64,000 nucleotides of DNA from Phymorhynchus buccinoides (Eukaryota > Mollusca > Gastropoda > Neogastropoda > Raphitomidae), in contig CM065699.1 in the NCBI GenBank assembly GCA_017654935.2, positions 20,303,102 to 20,367,101 of the forward strand, read 5' to 3'. The translations under genes and the position numbers were made by a program. The notes beneath the pieces were generated by a model that had not been told where the DNA came from, ran no database searches, and saw only the letters and a program-made list of their open reading frames with translations. Positions within the stretch are counted from its first letter, which is position 1, and each line of letters opens with the position of its first letter. Below, piece after piece: positions 34,000-45,169 of this stretch.

Positions 34000-35356
34000 C
34001 TGCAAAAAAAGTATTCAAAGTTTTTGGGGTGTGTTTTTTGCTCTTTCTTTCTTTTACTTTATATGAAACACACTAAGACTTGTCCTCACATGATTTAGCA
34101 TCTCATGTACATGGCCCACTTTTTTATTTTTTTCCTTACTTGCACGGAAGCGATTTTTGCTTCTCGGTCTCGGTTTCCTTTCCCGTAAAAACAATACAGG
34201 GACAGTTAATGAAAAAGTAAGTATCCTTCCAAGAGGTAAAAACAAAATTTCTTTATAGTTTATTCAAAATATTTTTACCATTCATCCAGGGAAGATTGGA
34301 AAGTGTTTTAACATGGTTGGTAGCTGAACATTTCAGCCAGACTGAAAAAATTATCAGCTATATTTAAAAGATAGCAAGGATATCTTTCAATGTTCTAGTC
34401 GGACAGAATTGCTACACTGAATTCAGTATCTATACTGAAGGCCTCCCACCCCTGTGTTTACAGTCTACATAGGGATAACTATAAAAAAAAAGTGTATGTA
34501 ATTCATTAAGGAGTTCTACAGAGGAAAAGAAAAAAAATTGTGAAATTTTGGAAGAGTAATCACAACCAATGTCAATATTCTTTAAACTTTTGTGCAGTCT
34601 AACCAATAGAAAACGTTACAAGAAGACTGGGGCAGTGGGTGGATGCCTCATGCCTCCATACGGGGAGCTGAATGACCCTGCCCCCTCGAGTCTCTCCCCA
34701 TGGGAATACCGGGGAGGGGGGGGGGGGGGGGGGGGGTCTTTCGTAAAAATAGTTCCCCCACCTTCTGGAAGTTCTGTGCTTGTAACTTCCTCTAATCTGC
34801 CACTCTCTTTGACTCTGCCTTTTTCCTTTGCTTTCTATCATCTACTATCTTTCTGACTTATTGGCCCATTCTCCTGCCTTTATGATACGATAAATTTAAA
34901 ACAAAATGCGTTTCATAAACACATAAATATCATTTAAATAAAAACACACATGATATCACATCTGAGAAAATTGGGAGACCTGAAATGATTGATAATCAAA
35001 ATTTGAAGAAATGACTTTAAACTGTTTCTGAGAGAACTGAGTAACATAACTCTAACATACCCTTATTCCCCCCCCCCCCCCCCCCCTTTCCCACTCCACC
35101 TCTCCTGACTTTCTTAAAGCCAGCGCAGTACTATATAAGCAAGCAGTAGGCTAAAAATGTCAGTTTCTGCTTGGCGCTCGCAGCGAAAGCATCCCTTTTC
35201 AAACGCAAAAGGAGGGGAAAACTAAACTGGCGCAGGCGAAAGCCCGCAGCTAGGAGTGTCACTGGCTTGTTTCTCTCTCTCTCCCCCACTCACAACTGGC
35301 TACCAGATTCCTGGGCTCGGCTCTTTTATGCCACACTTGTGCCTTTAAATCTTCAC

Positions 35357-35483
35357 CTTGGAGATGGTGAGGGCCAGGCTCCAGTTGTGGTGGATGGAGT
35401 CGAGGCCCACATCACCGTGGCGACTGATGTTGGGGTGGAAGATCTTGGTGATGAAACGCACCTTGGGCGGACGCATCGGGTAG
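35357..35483 (-). CDS. E2-like (UBC) gene, exon c, copy 2
   Basis: 127 nt, CACAG acceptor and GTGAAG donor. It keeps HPN and has Gly at the catalytic Cys position, as in the other copies. Confidence 0.88.
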
Positions 35484-35539
35484 CTGTGTGACAGACAAAG
35501 GTTCTGCGAATTTAGGGCCTAGCATCTGGAACTTAGACA

Positions 35540-35786
35540 TTAACCCTTTCACCGCCAATGTCGCATGTTTGCACCACAATGATTTAACACTCATGTCATT
35601 AAAACCCTTGAAATCAGGGTCTGTTATTCAATGATATTGTGTTCCTAAATTTGGGTAGTAAGGATTGACCCTATTATAAATGTATCACAGAGAAATCCCA
35701 CAATATTGCAGACAAAATCTTTTCTGTAGCCAAGTAAGTTTAATGGACATTTTTGGCTCAAAGATGGCTGGCGGCGAAAGGGTTAA
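35540..35786. mobile_element. piggyBac-like MITE 1, copy 2
   Basis: TTAA at both ends with CCCTTTC termini. This copy has the clean TTAACCC junction where copy 1 has one extra A. Confidence 0.75.
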
Positions 35787-36126
35787 AATGATTGAGAACA
35801 CAGGACTGCAAGTCCTATGAATATCGAAATTATGCATTCTTCCAGTCAGACTGATCTTTAACAACATGAGGGTACTGACAGGGAGCGATAGAAACGGGGG
35901 GGGGGGGGGGGGGAAACACAGCTGAAAACCTGTGTGTTTCACAAATCAGACAAGATTGTGAGCTTTACATTTAAGTTAAGTGGTTCTCAGGCTGGTAAAT
36001 GCATGTACCGGTATGTTTGACTGACAATGGAAAAGTAGATTGAAAAGGCTTAGCAGTTTCCTGTAAATCAGTGAATGCGAGTTTATCGAGTTCTCACATC
36101 GGTTGATATTTTTTAAAATGCTATTG

Positions 36127-36914
36127 CAGACCTGATTACCCCGATTTTTCTTTGGTGTACAATCAATGTCCAAAAAGTGTACAATCAGAGTGAAAAAGTG
36201 TACAACTGTCACCACGGTCTTTTATTCAAACTACTACATCATTTAGAGAGTGCAAACACTTGTCAGAATGGGAAACATCTCACGAACGAGTACCGTCAGC
36301 TTGTCCATTGTAGCCAGTGACAAGTTGTTTTCAGCGATGAACTGACACATCATCGCCTCTGCCCTTGTGATCTTGGTCTGCAGACTGCTGTTTTCGTTGA
36401 CTTTGGCCTCTGACCTCGGCTTAAAAAAGGCGGTGATTGAAGAAGCACCAGCCGAAGCCACGTTATCTTTATGGCCTGAGCCTTTCGCATGCTTCGCGAT
36501 GTCAAAGCTTCCACCATGGCTCACAGACAAATCTTTTCTGCAAACCTAGCAGAAGGCGAAGTGTGGGCCCTTGATAGATGCAGTGACGAATGGAAAGTCA
36601 GTGCAGTAACTCGGTTTGAAAACTTGGTTATACTGCTTCTTCTTCAGTTTTTCCTGCTGTACGTCGTCATCTTCAGAATCGGTTTCATGGCCTCCACTAA
36701 CCATCTTGAAACTTTGCACCGTTCTAACACCGCGTCACCCGTCAGAAATACCGGAAAGGAAAAGCAGAATGCTGACTACTGCGACGACACGGACAACATT
36801 TTTTGTAAGATCGATGTTGAGAATTGCGTATTTTACGTACGTGTTGCGTACAAGCGTACAATGACCCTAAATTTCGTAAGATTGTACGAAATGTTCGTAC
36901 AGTAATCAGGTCTG
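36127..36914 (-). mobile_element. hAT-like element with BED-finger remnant, copy 2
   Basis: Mirror of 7256-8051. After the in-frame TAG the frame stays open through SVSHGGSFDIAKHAK to the end (MFPILTSVCTL), without the extra T of copy 1. Confidence 0.65.
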
Positions 36915-37069
36915 CTATTGCTAACCAGCATCATATGTGTACATAGAGCAGAAATAATGCCCCTGACAATAAGAGAAAGAGAGGCAGACAGAAGCCAAAG
37001 ATGAAAAGAGAGAAAGAGAGAAATATAGCCACAATACCTGTGAGAGATCTGTCTAGGGGCGTGGCGTGG

Positions 37070-37660
37070 ATGCTCACCTGTAAGGGATCTGAAGATACAG
37101 CAGAAACAACCTCCCTTCATAAGGGTTGCCCTGCGGCCCTGTTATGGAGGCCTGCCCTGTGGCCCTGTTATGGAGGCCTGCCAGTGTCTGTCTAGGGCCG
37201 TGGCCTGAATGCTCACCTGTGAGGGATCTGAAGATACAGCAGAAACAACCCCCCTTCATAAGGGCTGCCCTGTTATGGAGGCCTACTAGTGTCTGTCTAG
37301 GGCCGTGGCCTGAATGCTCACCTGTGAGGGATCTGAAGATACAGCAGAAACAACCCCCCTTCATAAGGGCTGCCCTGTTATGGAGGCCTGCCACTGTCTG
37401 TCTAGGGCCGTGGCCTGAATGCTCACCTGTGAGGGATCTGAAGATACAGCAGAAACAACCCCCCTTCATAAGGGCTGCCCTGTTATGGAGGCCTGCCAGT
37501 GGCAGCAGTGTCTGTCTATGGGCGTGGCCTGAATGCTCACCTGTGAGGGATCTGAAGATACAGCAGAAACAACCCCACTTCATAAGGACTGCCCTGTTAT
37601 GGAGGCCTACTAGTGTCTGTCTATGGGCGTGGCCTGAATGCTCACCTGTGAGGGATCTGA
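37070..37660 (-). repeat. Exon-tail/splice-donor minisatellite, copy 2
   Basis: Six donors (minus-strand GTGAGC, or GTGAGCATCC in the last) in tandem units. The first, at 37646, belongs to the complete exon b. Order and variants match copy 3. Confidence 0.85.
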
Positions 37661-37848
37661 AGATACAGCAGAAACAACCCCCCTTCGTAAGGGCTGCCCT
37701 GCGGTCCTGTTATGGAGGCCTGCCAGTGGCAGCAGTGTCTGTCTAGGGGCGTGGCCTGGATGCCCTCAGGGGGGTCCAACTTCAGCGTCTTCAGCTCGCT
37801 TCGCAAACGACGGTGACGCCATGAGTTCTCTTCGATGGGCGGCGTGCT
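37646..37848 (-). CDS. E2-like (UBC) gene, exon b, copy 2
   Basis: 203 nt, acceptor TTTTCAG and donor GTGAGC. It encodes the E2 N-terminal helix and first strands, SWRHRRLRSELKTLKLDPPE and onward. See 42673. Confidence 0.85.
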
Positions 37849-39100
37849 CTGAAAAGAGGCGACAGTTGTATATCATTGGATGAAAGCAGTGTTCCCGATT
37901 ACGCAGATCTGTACGTAAATTACATACAAAGTTTCAGGTTTGACGTATAAATTTTTCAATCAATACATCATTGTGACGTACAGTTTTTCTCTCAGCCGAT
38001 CGCTTCCTCAAACGTGTTCGCTGCGATCAGAATGTCGTAAGCCATTTCGTCGCTTGCGGGAAGCGATCAACAAAATATACTGGGCCTATTCTTTCACTAC
38101 TATACCATGCTTGAAGCAGGTGCTCGGTTATTCAGTCCCACTTTTCACACGCGGTTTGTAGGCGCCCACATTTTTGTCAAATATGTCACTCATCAGCAGA
38201 CTGGTTTGTGCTTTTGGTCTCTCTGTCCGTGCACCTTGTGTCCATCTCTTTTCCTGTTTCCATCTCGCTCTGTCTGTCAACTCCCCCCCCCCTCTTCTCT
38301 CTCTCGATCTCATCCCTGTCTTTGCCTCTGTCTGCCTGCCTCTCTCTTTCTCTTCTCTTCAATCTGTCCCTGTTCCTATCTCTTTTTCTTCTGTTTCTTT
38401 CTCTTTTATGTTGGTCTCTCTGTCACTGCACCCCTCCCTTTCCCTGTCAGTCTTTCTGTTTCTCTCTTTTCCTCTCACCGTCATTCACTTATTTGTTTTC
38501 TCAATGACATACAGGTTACCGATTTTGACGCAAAAATTCAGCACCCAGTGCATCATTTTGACGTACATTAAAAAAAAAACATTAAAAAAAACCCCAGACC
38601 TACCTACCCAATTTTTCAAACTGATGAAACAGGAAACAGACCTTTTTGGGGGCCTAAAGAGATTTGTCTTTATTTTAGAGCATAATGTCCATTTATTATG
38701 GCTTTTATTTTGACCCTCAAAAGTTTTCAAATGACCCTTAAAATTTGGGGGCAAAGTGTCATGATGACCCTTAAAAATTTGGAAGCATGGGGAACACTGT
38801 GAAAGGCACAGGATTATATAATGCACATTTTAAGAACTGCATACACATGTCGTTTTGACTTTGTTAGCAAACATGTGTTGTACTTGTAAGTAAGGATGCG
38901 TTTTGGTTAAAAAAAACCCATTTATTTTAAGAGAAGATTTTAGTATGTTTATTGGATAAAATAAACTGTTGACTCATGTATGTGTGTGTATTTGCATTGA
39001 GGGCAAACATCATCATAGTGTATAAAGGGCGAACAGTGTGGAAGCAAATTACATTATAACTAATAAATATTAATAACTATTTTTGAAGTGTACACCTTAC
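37849..39100. other. E2 intron a-b, copy 2
   Basis: CT-rich 38200-38480 (source of the Ser/Leu-rich reading frames) and AT-rich flanks. No exon seen. It differs from its mirror (41402-42672) more than other parts of the repeat do. Confidence 0.55.
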
Positions 39101-39149
39101 CTGAAGCATCATACTTTCCAGACAGTAACGACATGGAGAACTCCTCAGC
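39101..39149 (-). CDS. E2-like gene, first visible exon a, copy 2
   Basis: 49 nt between TTTCAG and GTAAGG; contains the ATGATG that can start the protein (MMLQ…). Identical to 41353-41401. Confidence 0.55.
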
Positions 39150-40225
39150 CTGAAACATAACAAACACATACAGACATAGTAAAATACACTATTATGCATA
39201 GGACAAAATAATAAAAACAAGAACAGCAACATCAAAAAGAAGAAGAACTGGAAGAAAACGAAGAACAATAATGCAATTTTTGCCTTCGCGCGAGCATGCT
39301 TGAAATGTTTACCAGCCGCGAACGAAGAGAGCGAAGCTGGTAATGTTTTCAGAGAAGTTGTTCCTGACTATCTGGCTAGCTATGTGAACACGATAACGTT
39401 TGAATCGGAGGGACCTAGGATGCTCAAATTTTGCATGCGGATGTTTGTAATTTTGTTTCATTTTCTTCAATTAGTTCGTCTGTGTCAGTTTTCATTTCTA
39501 CCTTTTATTTTTTTCTTTCTAACTGCAAAAACTTAGCAGTCATCAACATCTTCAGACTATCGTATCCCAATAGGATTGACATTTCAAATACAGTGGAACC
39601 TCCTTATAAGACCTTCAAAAATCATCCAAAATGAGGTCTTATAAGGGAGGGGTCTTACAAGGGAGGTAAATTTTAATACTTACAAAGGGCAATGTCTCAG
39701 AAAAGTAGGTCTTATATGGGAGGGAGTCTTTATAATGGGAGGTCTTCAAAGGGAGGTTACACTGTAGAAACACTGACATTTTATTTTCACAGGAAATAAT
39801 CACCTAATGTTACAGTATAGCTGTAAATTCTAATCTAGACCCTTTAAATCCAATATCATAGCAGAAACAAAATCCATTCCAATTCACACAGATGAAGTGT
39901 TTCAATGACGACGACGAGGAGGATAAAGTCAGCAGTCATTGCAGACTAATAAAGTGAACAGGGAAACCTCTTTATAGATTTAATTTTAACTCTTCTTCTA
40001 GTAGTAGTAGCATGAGCAAATACATTCACCCAAGACATCACTCAACACTCGGACCAAATGCAAAGACATTCACTTCCAAGCACCCTGCAAAGTCAAGCCA
40101 CAAACCTATAACTCACTTGTCGGTCTGTCTGTCTGTCGGTCGGTCCAAAATTGTTGCCACATTTTGACAAAATTGTCGCACTTCACATCGAGGATACACT
40201 TCAAAATTAATTTGAGGCAGCTCTT
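39150..40225. other. Flank upstream of E2 exon a with a Tigger-type MITE, copy 2
   Basis: A 178-bp element at 39589-39766 (TACAGTGGAACCTCC / GGAGGTTACACTGTA). The remainder has no gene signal. Pairing with the third arm degrades toward the fold point. Confidence 0.55.
39589..39766. mobile_element. Short Tigger/pogo-type MITE, copy 2
   Basis: TACAGTGGAACCTCC at the left and its near-inverse at the right, TA flanks, repeated TCTTATAAGGGAGG motifs, no ORF. A related end is at 51650. Confidence 0.65.
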
Positions 40226-40242
40226 TGAAATACATCATTTTT
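40226..40242. other. Fold point 2 of the giant palindrome (17-nt spacer)
   Basis: Spacer TGAAATACATCATTTTT between CTCTT and AAGAG arm ends. The arms pair less well in the first ~100 bases than elsewhere. Confidence 0.85.
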
Positions 40243-40707
40243 AAGAGCGGCCTCAATTAATTTTTGAAGATTAGCCTCGATTTGAAGTGCGGACACTTTT
40301 GTCAAAATGTGAGACAAATTTGGACCGACAGACCGACAGACCGACAACAAAGTGAGTTATAGGGTTTGTGGCTTGACTTTGCAGGGAAGTTGCTTCGGAA
40401 GTGAATGTCTTTGCATTTGGTCAGAGTGTTGAGTGATGTCTTGGGTGAATGTATTTGCTCATGCTACTACTACTAGAAGAAGAGTTAAAATTAAATCTAT
40501 AAAGAGGTTTCCCTGTTCACTTTATTAGTCTGCAATGACTGCTGACTTTATCCTCCTCGTCGTCGTCATTGAAACACTTCATCTGTGTGAATTGGAATGG
40601 ATTTTGTTTCTGCTATGATATTGGATTTAAAGGGTCTAGATTAGAATTTACAGCTATACTGTAACATTAGGTGATTATTTCCTGTGAAAATAAAATGTCA
40701 GTGTTTC

Positions 40708-40888
40708 TACAGTGTAACCTCCCTTTGAGAGCTCCCATTATAAGACCTCCCTCCCATATAATACCTACTTTTCTGAGACATTGCCCTTATTTGTAAGTAT
40801 TAAAATTACCTACCTTGTAAGACCCCTCCCTTATAAGACCTCATTTTGGATGATTTTTTGAAGTTCTTATAAAGGGAGGTTCCACTGT
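40708..40888. mobile_element. Short Tigger/pogo-type MITE, copy 3
   Basis: Mirror of 39589-39766 with several substitutions. Confidence 0.6.
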
Positions 40889-41352
40889 CTTAATAAAATG
40901 TCAATCCTATTGGGCTACGATAGGTCACTGAAGGATGTTGATGACTGCTAAGTTTTTGGCAGGGGGATTAGAAAGAAAAACATAAAAGGTAGAAATGAGC
41001 ACTGACACAGACTGGACTAATTGAAGAAAATGAATACAATGATCATTACAAACATCCGCATGCAAAATGTGAGCGCGCTAAATCCATCCATTCAAGCGCT
41101 ATCATGTTAGCATAAGCTAGGCCAGAGTAGTCAGGAACATATTGCTCTTAAAACATTAACAGCTTCGCTCTCTTTCGTTCGCGGCTGGTAAACTGTTCGA
41201 GCATGCGCCGGCGCGAAGGCAAAAATTGCATTATTGTTCTTCGTTTTCTTCCAGTTCTTCTTCTTTTTGATGTTGCTGTTCTTGTTTTTATTATTTTGTC
41301 CTATGCATAATAGTGTATTTTACTATGTCTGTATGTGTTTGTTATGTTTCAG

Positions 41353-41401
41353 GCTGAGGAGTTCTCCATGTCGTTACTGTCTGGAAAGTATGATGCTTCA
41401 G
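41353..41401 (+). CDS. E2-like gene, first visible exon a, copy 3
   Basis: 49-nt exon, acceptor TTTCAG and donor GTAAGG. Only one reading frame joins exon b without a stop; it reads LRSSPCRYCLESMMLQ and then STPPIEE. The MM pair near the end could be the start codon, giving a protein of about 175 residues. Otherwise an upstream exon, not found between 40243 and 41352, supplies more N-terminus. Exon boundaries are convincing; whether the part before MM is coding is open. Confidence 0.55.
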
Positions 41402-42672
41402 GTAAGGTGTACACTTCAAAAATAGTTATTAATATTTATTAGTTATAATGTAATTTGCTTCCACACTGTTCGCCCTTTATACACTATGATGATGTTTGCC
41501 CTCAATGCAAATACACACACATACATGAGTCAACAGTTTATTTTATCCAATAAACATACTAAAATCTTCTCTTAAAATAAATGGGTTTTTTTTAACCAAA
41601 ACGCATCCTTACTTACAAGTACAACACATGTTTGCTATCAAAGTCAAAACGACATGTGTATGCAGTTCCTAAGATGTGCATTATATAATCCTGTGCCTTT
41701 CACAGTGTTCCCCATGCTTCCAAATTTTTAAGGATCATCATGACCCTTTGCCCCAAAATTTTATGGGTCATTTGAAAATTTTTGAGGTTCAAAAGTAAAA
41801 GCCATAATAAATGGACAATAATATTATGCTCTAAAATAAAGACAAATCTCTTTAGGCCCCCAAAAAGGTCTGTTTCCTGTTTCATCAGATTGAAAAATTG
41901 GGTAGGTAGGTCCTGGGTTTTTTTTTAATTTTTTTTTTTTTAATGTACGTCAAAATGATGCACTGGGTGGTGAATTTTTGCATCAAAATCAGTAACCTGT
42001 ATGTCATTGAGAAAACAAATAAGTCAATGACAGTGAGAGGAAAAGAGAGAAACAGAAAGACTGACAGGGAAAGGGAGGGGTGCAGTGACAGAGAGACCAA
42101 AATAAAAGAGAAAGAAACAGAAGAAAAAGAGAGATAGAAACAGGGACAGATTAAAGACAAAGAGAAAGAGAGAGGCAGGCAGATAGAGGAAAAGACAGGG
42201 ATGAGATTGAGAGATTAGAGAGAGAAGAAGGGGAGTGGGGTTGACAGACAGAGCGAGATGGAAACAGGAAAAGAGATGGACACAAGGTGCACGGACAGAG
42301 AGACCAAAAGCACAAACCAGTCTGCTGATGAGTGACATATTTGACAAAAATGTGGGCGCCTACAAACCGCGTGTGAAAAGTGGGACTGAATAACCGAGCA
42401 CCTGCTTCAAGCATGGTATAGTAGTGAAAAAATAGGCCCAGTATATTTGTTTGATCGCTTCCCGCAAGCCGACGAAATGGTTACGACATTCTGATCGCAG
42501 CGAACACGTTTGAGGAAGCGATCGGCTGAGAGAAAAACTTTACGTCACAAAGACGTATTGACTGAAAAATTTATACGTCAAACTTGAAGCTTTGTATGTA
42601 ATTTATGTACAGATCTGCGTAATCGGGAACACTGCTTTCATCCAATGATATACAACTGTCGCCTCTTTTCAG
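41402..42672. other. E2 intron a-b, copy 3
   Basis: GA-rich 42020-42260 and AT-rich elsewhere; mirror of 37849-39100. No exon seen. Confidence 0.55.
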
Positions 42673-42875
42673 AGCACGCCGCCCATCGAAGAGAACTCAT
42701 GGCGTCACCGTCGTTTGCGAAGCGAGCTGAAGACGCTGAAGTTGGACCCCCCTGAGGGCATCCAGGCCACGCCCCTAGACAGACACTGCTGCCACTGGCA
42801 GGCCTCCATAACAGGACCGCAGGGCAGCCCTTACGAAGGGGGGTTGTTTCTGCTGTATCTTCAGATCCCTCACAG
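42673..42875 (+). CDS. E2-like (UBC) gene, exon b, copy 3
   Basis: A 203-nt exon between TTTTCAG and GTGAGC, 67 codons plus AG. It reads STPPIEENSWRHRRLRSELK, TLKLDPPEGI, then HCCHWQASITGPQGSPYEGG and LFLLYLQIPH. This is the E2 N-terminal helix plus the first strands: HWQA.I.GP..SPY.GG.F is the classical UBC-domain signature (compare FHWQATIMGP in UBE2D-type enzymes). The AG plus C of exon c gives Ser, then YPMRPPKV, so the exons join in frame. Its 3' end and donor are the template of the tandem array that follows at once in the intron. Confidence 0.88.
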
Positions 42876-43470
42876 GTGAGCATTCAGGCCACGCCCATAG
42901 ACAGACACTAGTAGGCCTCCATAACAGGGCAGTCCTTATGAAGTGGGGTTGTTTCTGCTGTATCTTCAGATCCCTCACAGGTGAGCATTCAGGCCACGCC
43001 CATAGACGGACACTGCTGCCACTGGCAGGCCTCCATAACAGGGCAGCCCTTATGAAGGGGGGTTGTTTCTGCTGTATCTTCAGATCCCTCACAGGTGAGC
43101 ATTCAGGCCACGGCCCTAGACAGACAGTGGCAGGCCTCCATAACAGGGCAGCCCTTATGAAGGGGGGTTGTTTCTGCTGTATCTTCAGATCCCTCACAGG
43201 TGAGCATTCAGGCCACGGCCCTAGACAGACACTAGTAGGCCTCCATAACAGGGCAGCCCTTATGAAGGGGGGTTGTTTCTGCTGTATCTTCAGATCCCTC
43301 ACAGGTGAGCATTCAGGCCACGGCCCTAGACAGACACTGGCAGGCCTCCATAACAGGGCCACAGGGCAGGCCTCCATAACAGGGCCGCAGGGCAACCCTT
43401 ATGAAGGGAGGTTGTTTCTGCTGTATCTTCAGATCCCTTACAGGTGAGCATCCACGCCACGCCCCTAGAC
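42790..43470 (+). repeat. Exon-tail/splice-donor minisatellite, copy 3 (most complete)
   Basis: Six consecutive donors at about 42876, 42982, 43090, 43198, 43306 and 43443. Each is preceded by the exon-b tail (…CTGTATCTTCAGATCCCTC-ACAG). After each donor the unit jumps back into exon-internal sequence: GTGAGC-ATTCAGGCCACG, where intact exon b has GGC-ATCCAGGCCACG. Each unit reads to an in-frame TGA if the donor is ignored. The last unit has an internal partial duplication and a changed donor context, GTGAGCATCC. Confidence 0.88.
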
Positions 43471-43616
43471 AGATCTCTCACAGGTATTGTGGCTATATTT
43501 CTCTCTTTCTCTCTTTTCATCTTTGGCTTCTGTCTGCCTCTCTTTCTCTTATTGTCAGGGGCATTATTTCTGCTCTATGTACACATATGATGCTGGTTAG
43601 CAATAGCAGACCTGAT

Positions 43617-44394
43617 TACTGTACGAACATTTCGTACAATCTTACGAAATTTAGGGTCATTGTACGCTTGTACGCAACACGTACGTAAAATACGCACTTC
43701 TCAACATCGATCTTACAAAAAATGTTGTCCGTGTCGTCGCAGTAGTCAGCATTCTGCTTTTCCTTTCCGGTATTTCTGACGGGTGACGCGGTGTTAGAAC
43801 GGTGCAAAGTTTCAAGATGGTTAGTGGAGGCCATGAAACCGATTCTGAAGATGACGACGTACAGCAGGAAAAACTGAAGAAGAAGCAGTATAACCAAGTT
43901 TTCAAACCGAGTTACTGCACTGACTTTCCATTCATCACTGCGTCTATCAAGGGCCCACACTTCGCCTTCTGCTAGGTTTGCAGAAAAGATTTGTCTGTGA
44001 GCCATGGTGGAAGCTTTGACATCGCGAAGCATGCGAAAGGCTCAGGCCATAAAGATAACGTGGCTTCGGCTGGTGCTTCTTCAATCACCGCCTTTTTTAA
44101 GCCGAGGTCAGAGGCCAAAGTCAACGAAAACAGCAGTCTGCAGACCAAGATCACAAGGGCAGAGGCGATGATGTGTCAGTTCATCGCCGAAAACAACTTG
44201 TCACTGGCTACAATGGACAAGCTGACGGTACTCGTTCGTGAGATGTTTCCCATTCTGACAAGTGTTTGCACTCTCTAAATGATGATGTAGTTTGAATAAA
44301 AGACCGTGGTGACAGTTGTACACTTTTTCACTCTGATTGTACACTTTTTGGACATTGATAGTACACCAAAGAAAAATGGGGGTAATCAGGTCTG
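43617..44394 (+). mobile_element. hAT-like element with BED-finger remnant, copy 3
   Basis: Same CAGACCTGATTAC termini and same in-frame TAG in the zinc-finger Cys pair; open afterwards as in copy 2. The right flank has two extra bases before CAATAG. Confidence 0.65.
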
Positions 44395-44738
44395 TTCAAT
44401 AGCATTTTAAAAATATCAACCGATGTGAGAACTCGATAAACTCGCATTCACTGATTTACAGGAAACTGCTAAGCCTTTTTCAATCTACTTTTCCATTGTC
44501 AGTCAAACTCCGGTACATGCATTTACCAGCCTGAGAACTACTTAACTTAAATGTAAAGCTCACAATCTTGTCTGATTTGTGAAACACACAGGTTTTTCAG
44601 CTGTTTTTTCCCCCCCCCCCCCCCCCCCGTTTCTATCGCTCCCTGTCAGTACCTCATGTTGTTAAAGATCAGTCTGACTGGAAGAATGCATAATTTCGAT
44701 ATTTTCATAGGACTTTGCAGCCTGTGTTCTCAATCATT

Positions 44739-44986
44739 TTAACCCTTTCGCCGCCAGCCATCTTTGAGCCAAAAATGTCCATTAAACTTACTTGGCTACA
44801 GAAAAGATTTTTGTCTGCAATATTGTGGGATTTCTCTGCGACACATTTAGAGTGGGGTCAATCCTTACTGCCTAAATTTAGGAGCACAATATTATTGAAT
44901 ACTAGACCCTGATTTCAAGGTTTTAATGACATGGGTGTTAAATCAATGTGGTGCAAAAATGCGACATTGGCAGGTGAAAGGGTTAA
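44739..44986. mobile_element. piggyBac-like MITE 1, copy 3
   Basis: TTAA at both ends, CCCTTTCGCCGCC left terminus. It lies in E2 intron b-c, 56 bp before exon c. Confidence 0.75.
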
Positions 44987-45042
44987 TGTCTAAGTTCCAG
45001 ATGCTAGGCCCTAAATTCGCAGAACCTTTGTCTGTCACACAG

Positions 45043-45169
45043 CTACCCGATGCGTCCGCCCAAGGTGCGTTTCATCACCAAGATCTTCCACCCCAACATC
45101 AGTCGCCACGGTGATGTGGGCCTCGACTCCATCCACCACAACTGGAGCCTGGCCCTCACCATCTCCAAG
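45043..45169 (+). CDS. E2-like (UBC) gene, exon c with the active-site region, copy 3
   Basis: A 127-nt exon (CACAG / GTGAAG) encoding 42 residues after the split Ser. It holds the E2 core: YPMRPPKVRF, then the HPN motif (KIFHPNIS; the Asn of HPN normally supports catalysis), then RHGDVGLDSIHHNWSLALTI. In active E2s the pattern is G-x-I-C-L-D; here it is G-D-V-G-L-D, so the catalytic Cys (about residue 98 of the MMLQ form) is Gly. Known: E2 variants without this Cys (UEV proteins) cannot form a ubiquitin thioester but may partner a real E2 or bind ubiquitin. Inference: a catalytically inactive E2 variant. All exons are open and unmutated in every copy, which argues against a pseudogene. Confidence 0.9.

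Larger units (their letters stand above)
22162..40225 (-). repeat. Middle arm: complete reverse pass (~18.1 kb)
   Basis: Reverse complement of 6538-22138 followed by about 2.5 kb of extra sequence, which is itself mirrored after 40243. It is the only complete pass of the repeated unit and contains all four E2 exons on the minus strand. Confidence 0.95.

Noticed and set aside
42775..43447. Long repeat-protein frames over the E2 minisatellite on both strands
   Set aside because: They arise because the tandem unit length happens to stay open; the biological signal is the repeated exon-b end and donor, and the true exon b uses a different frame.
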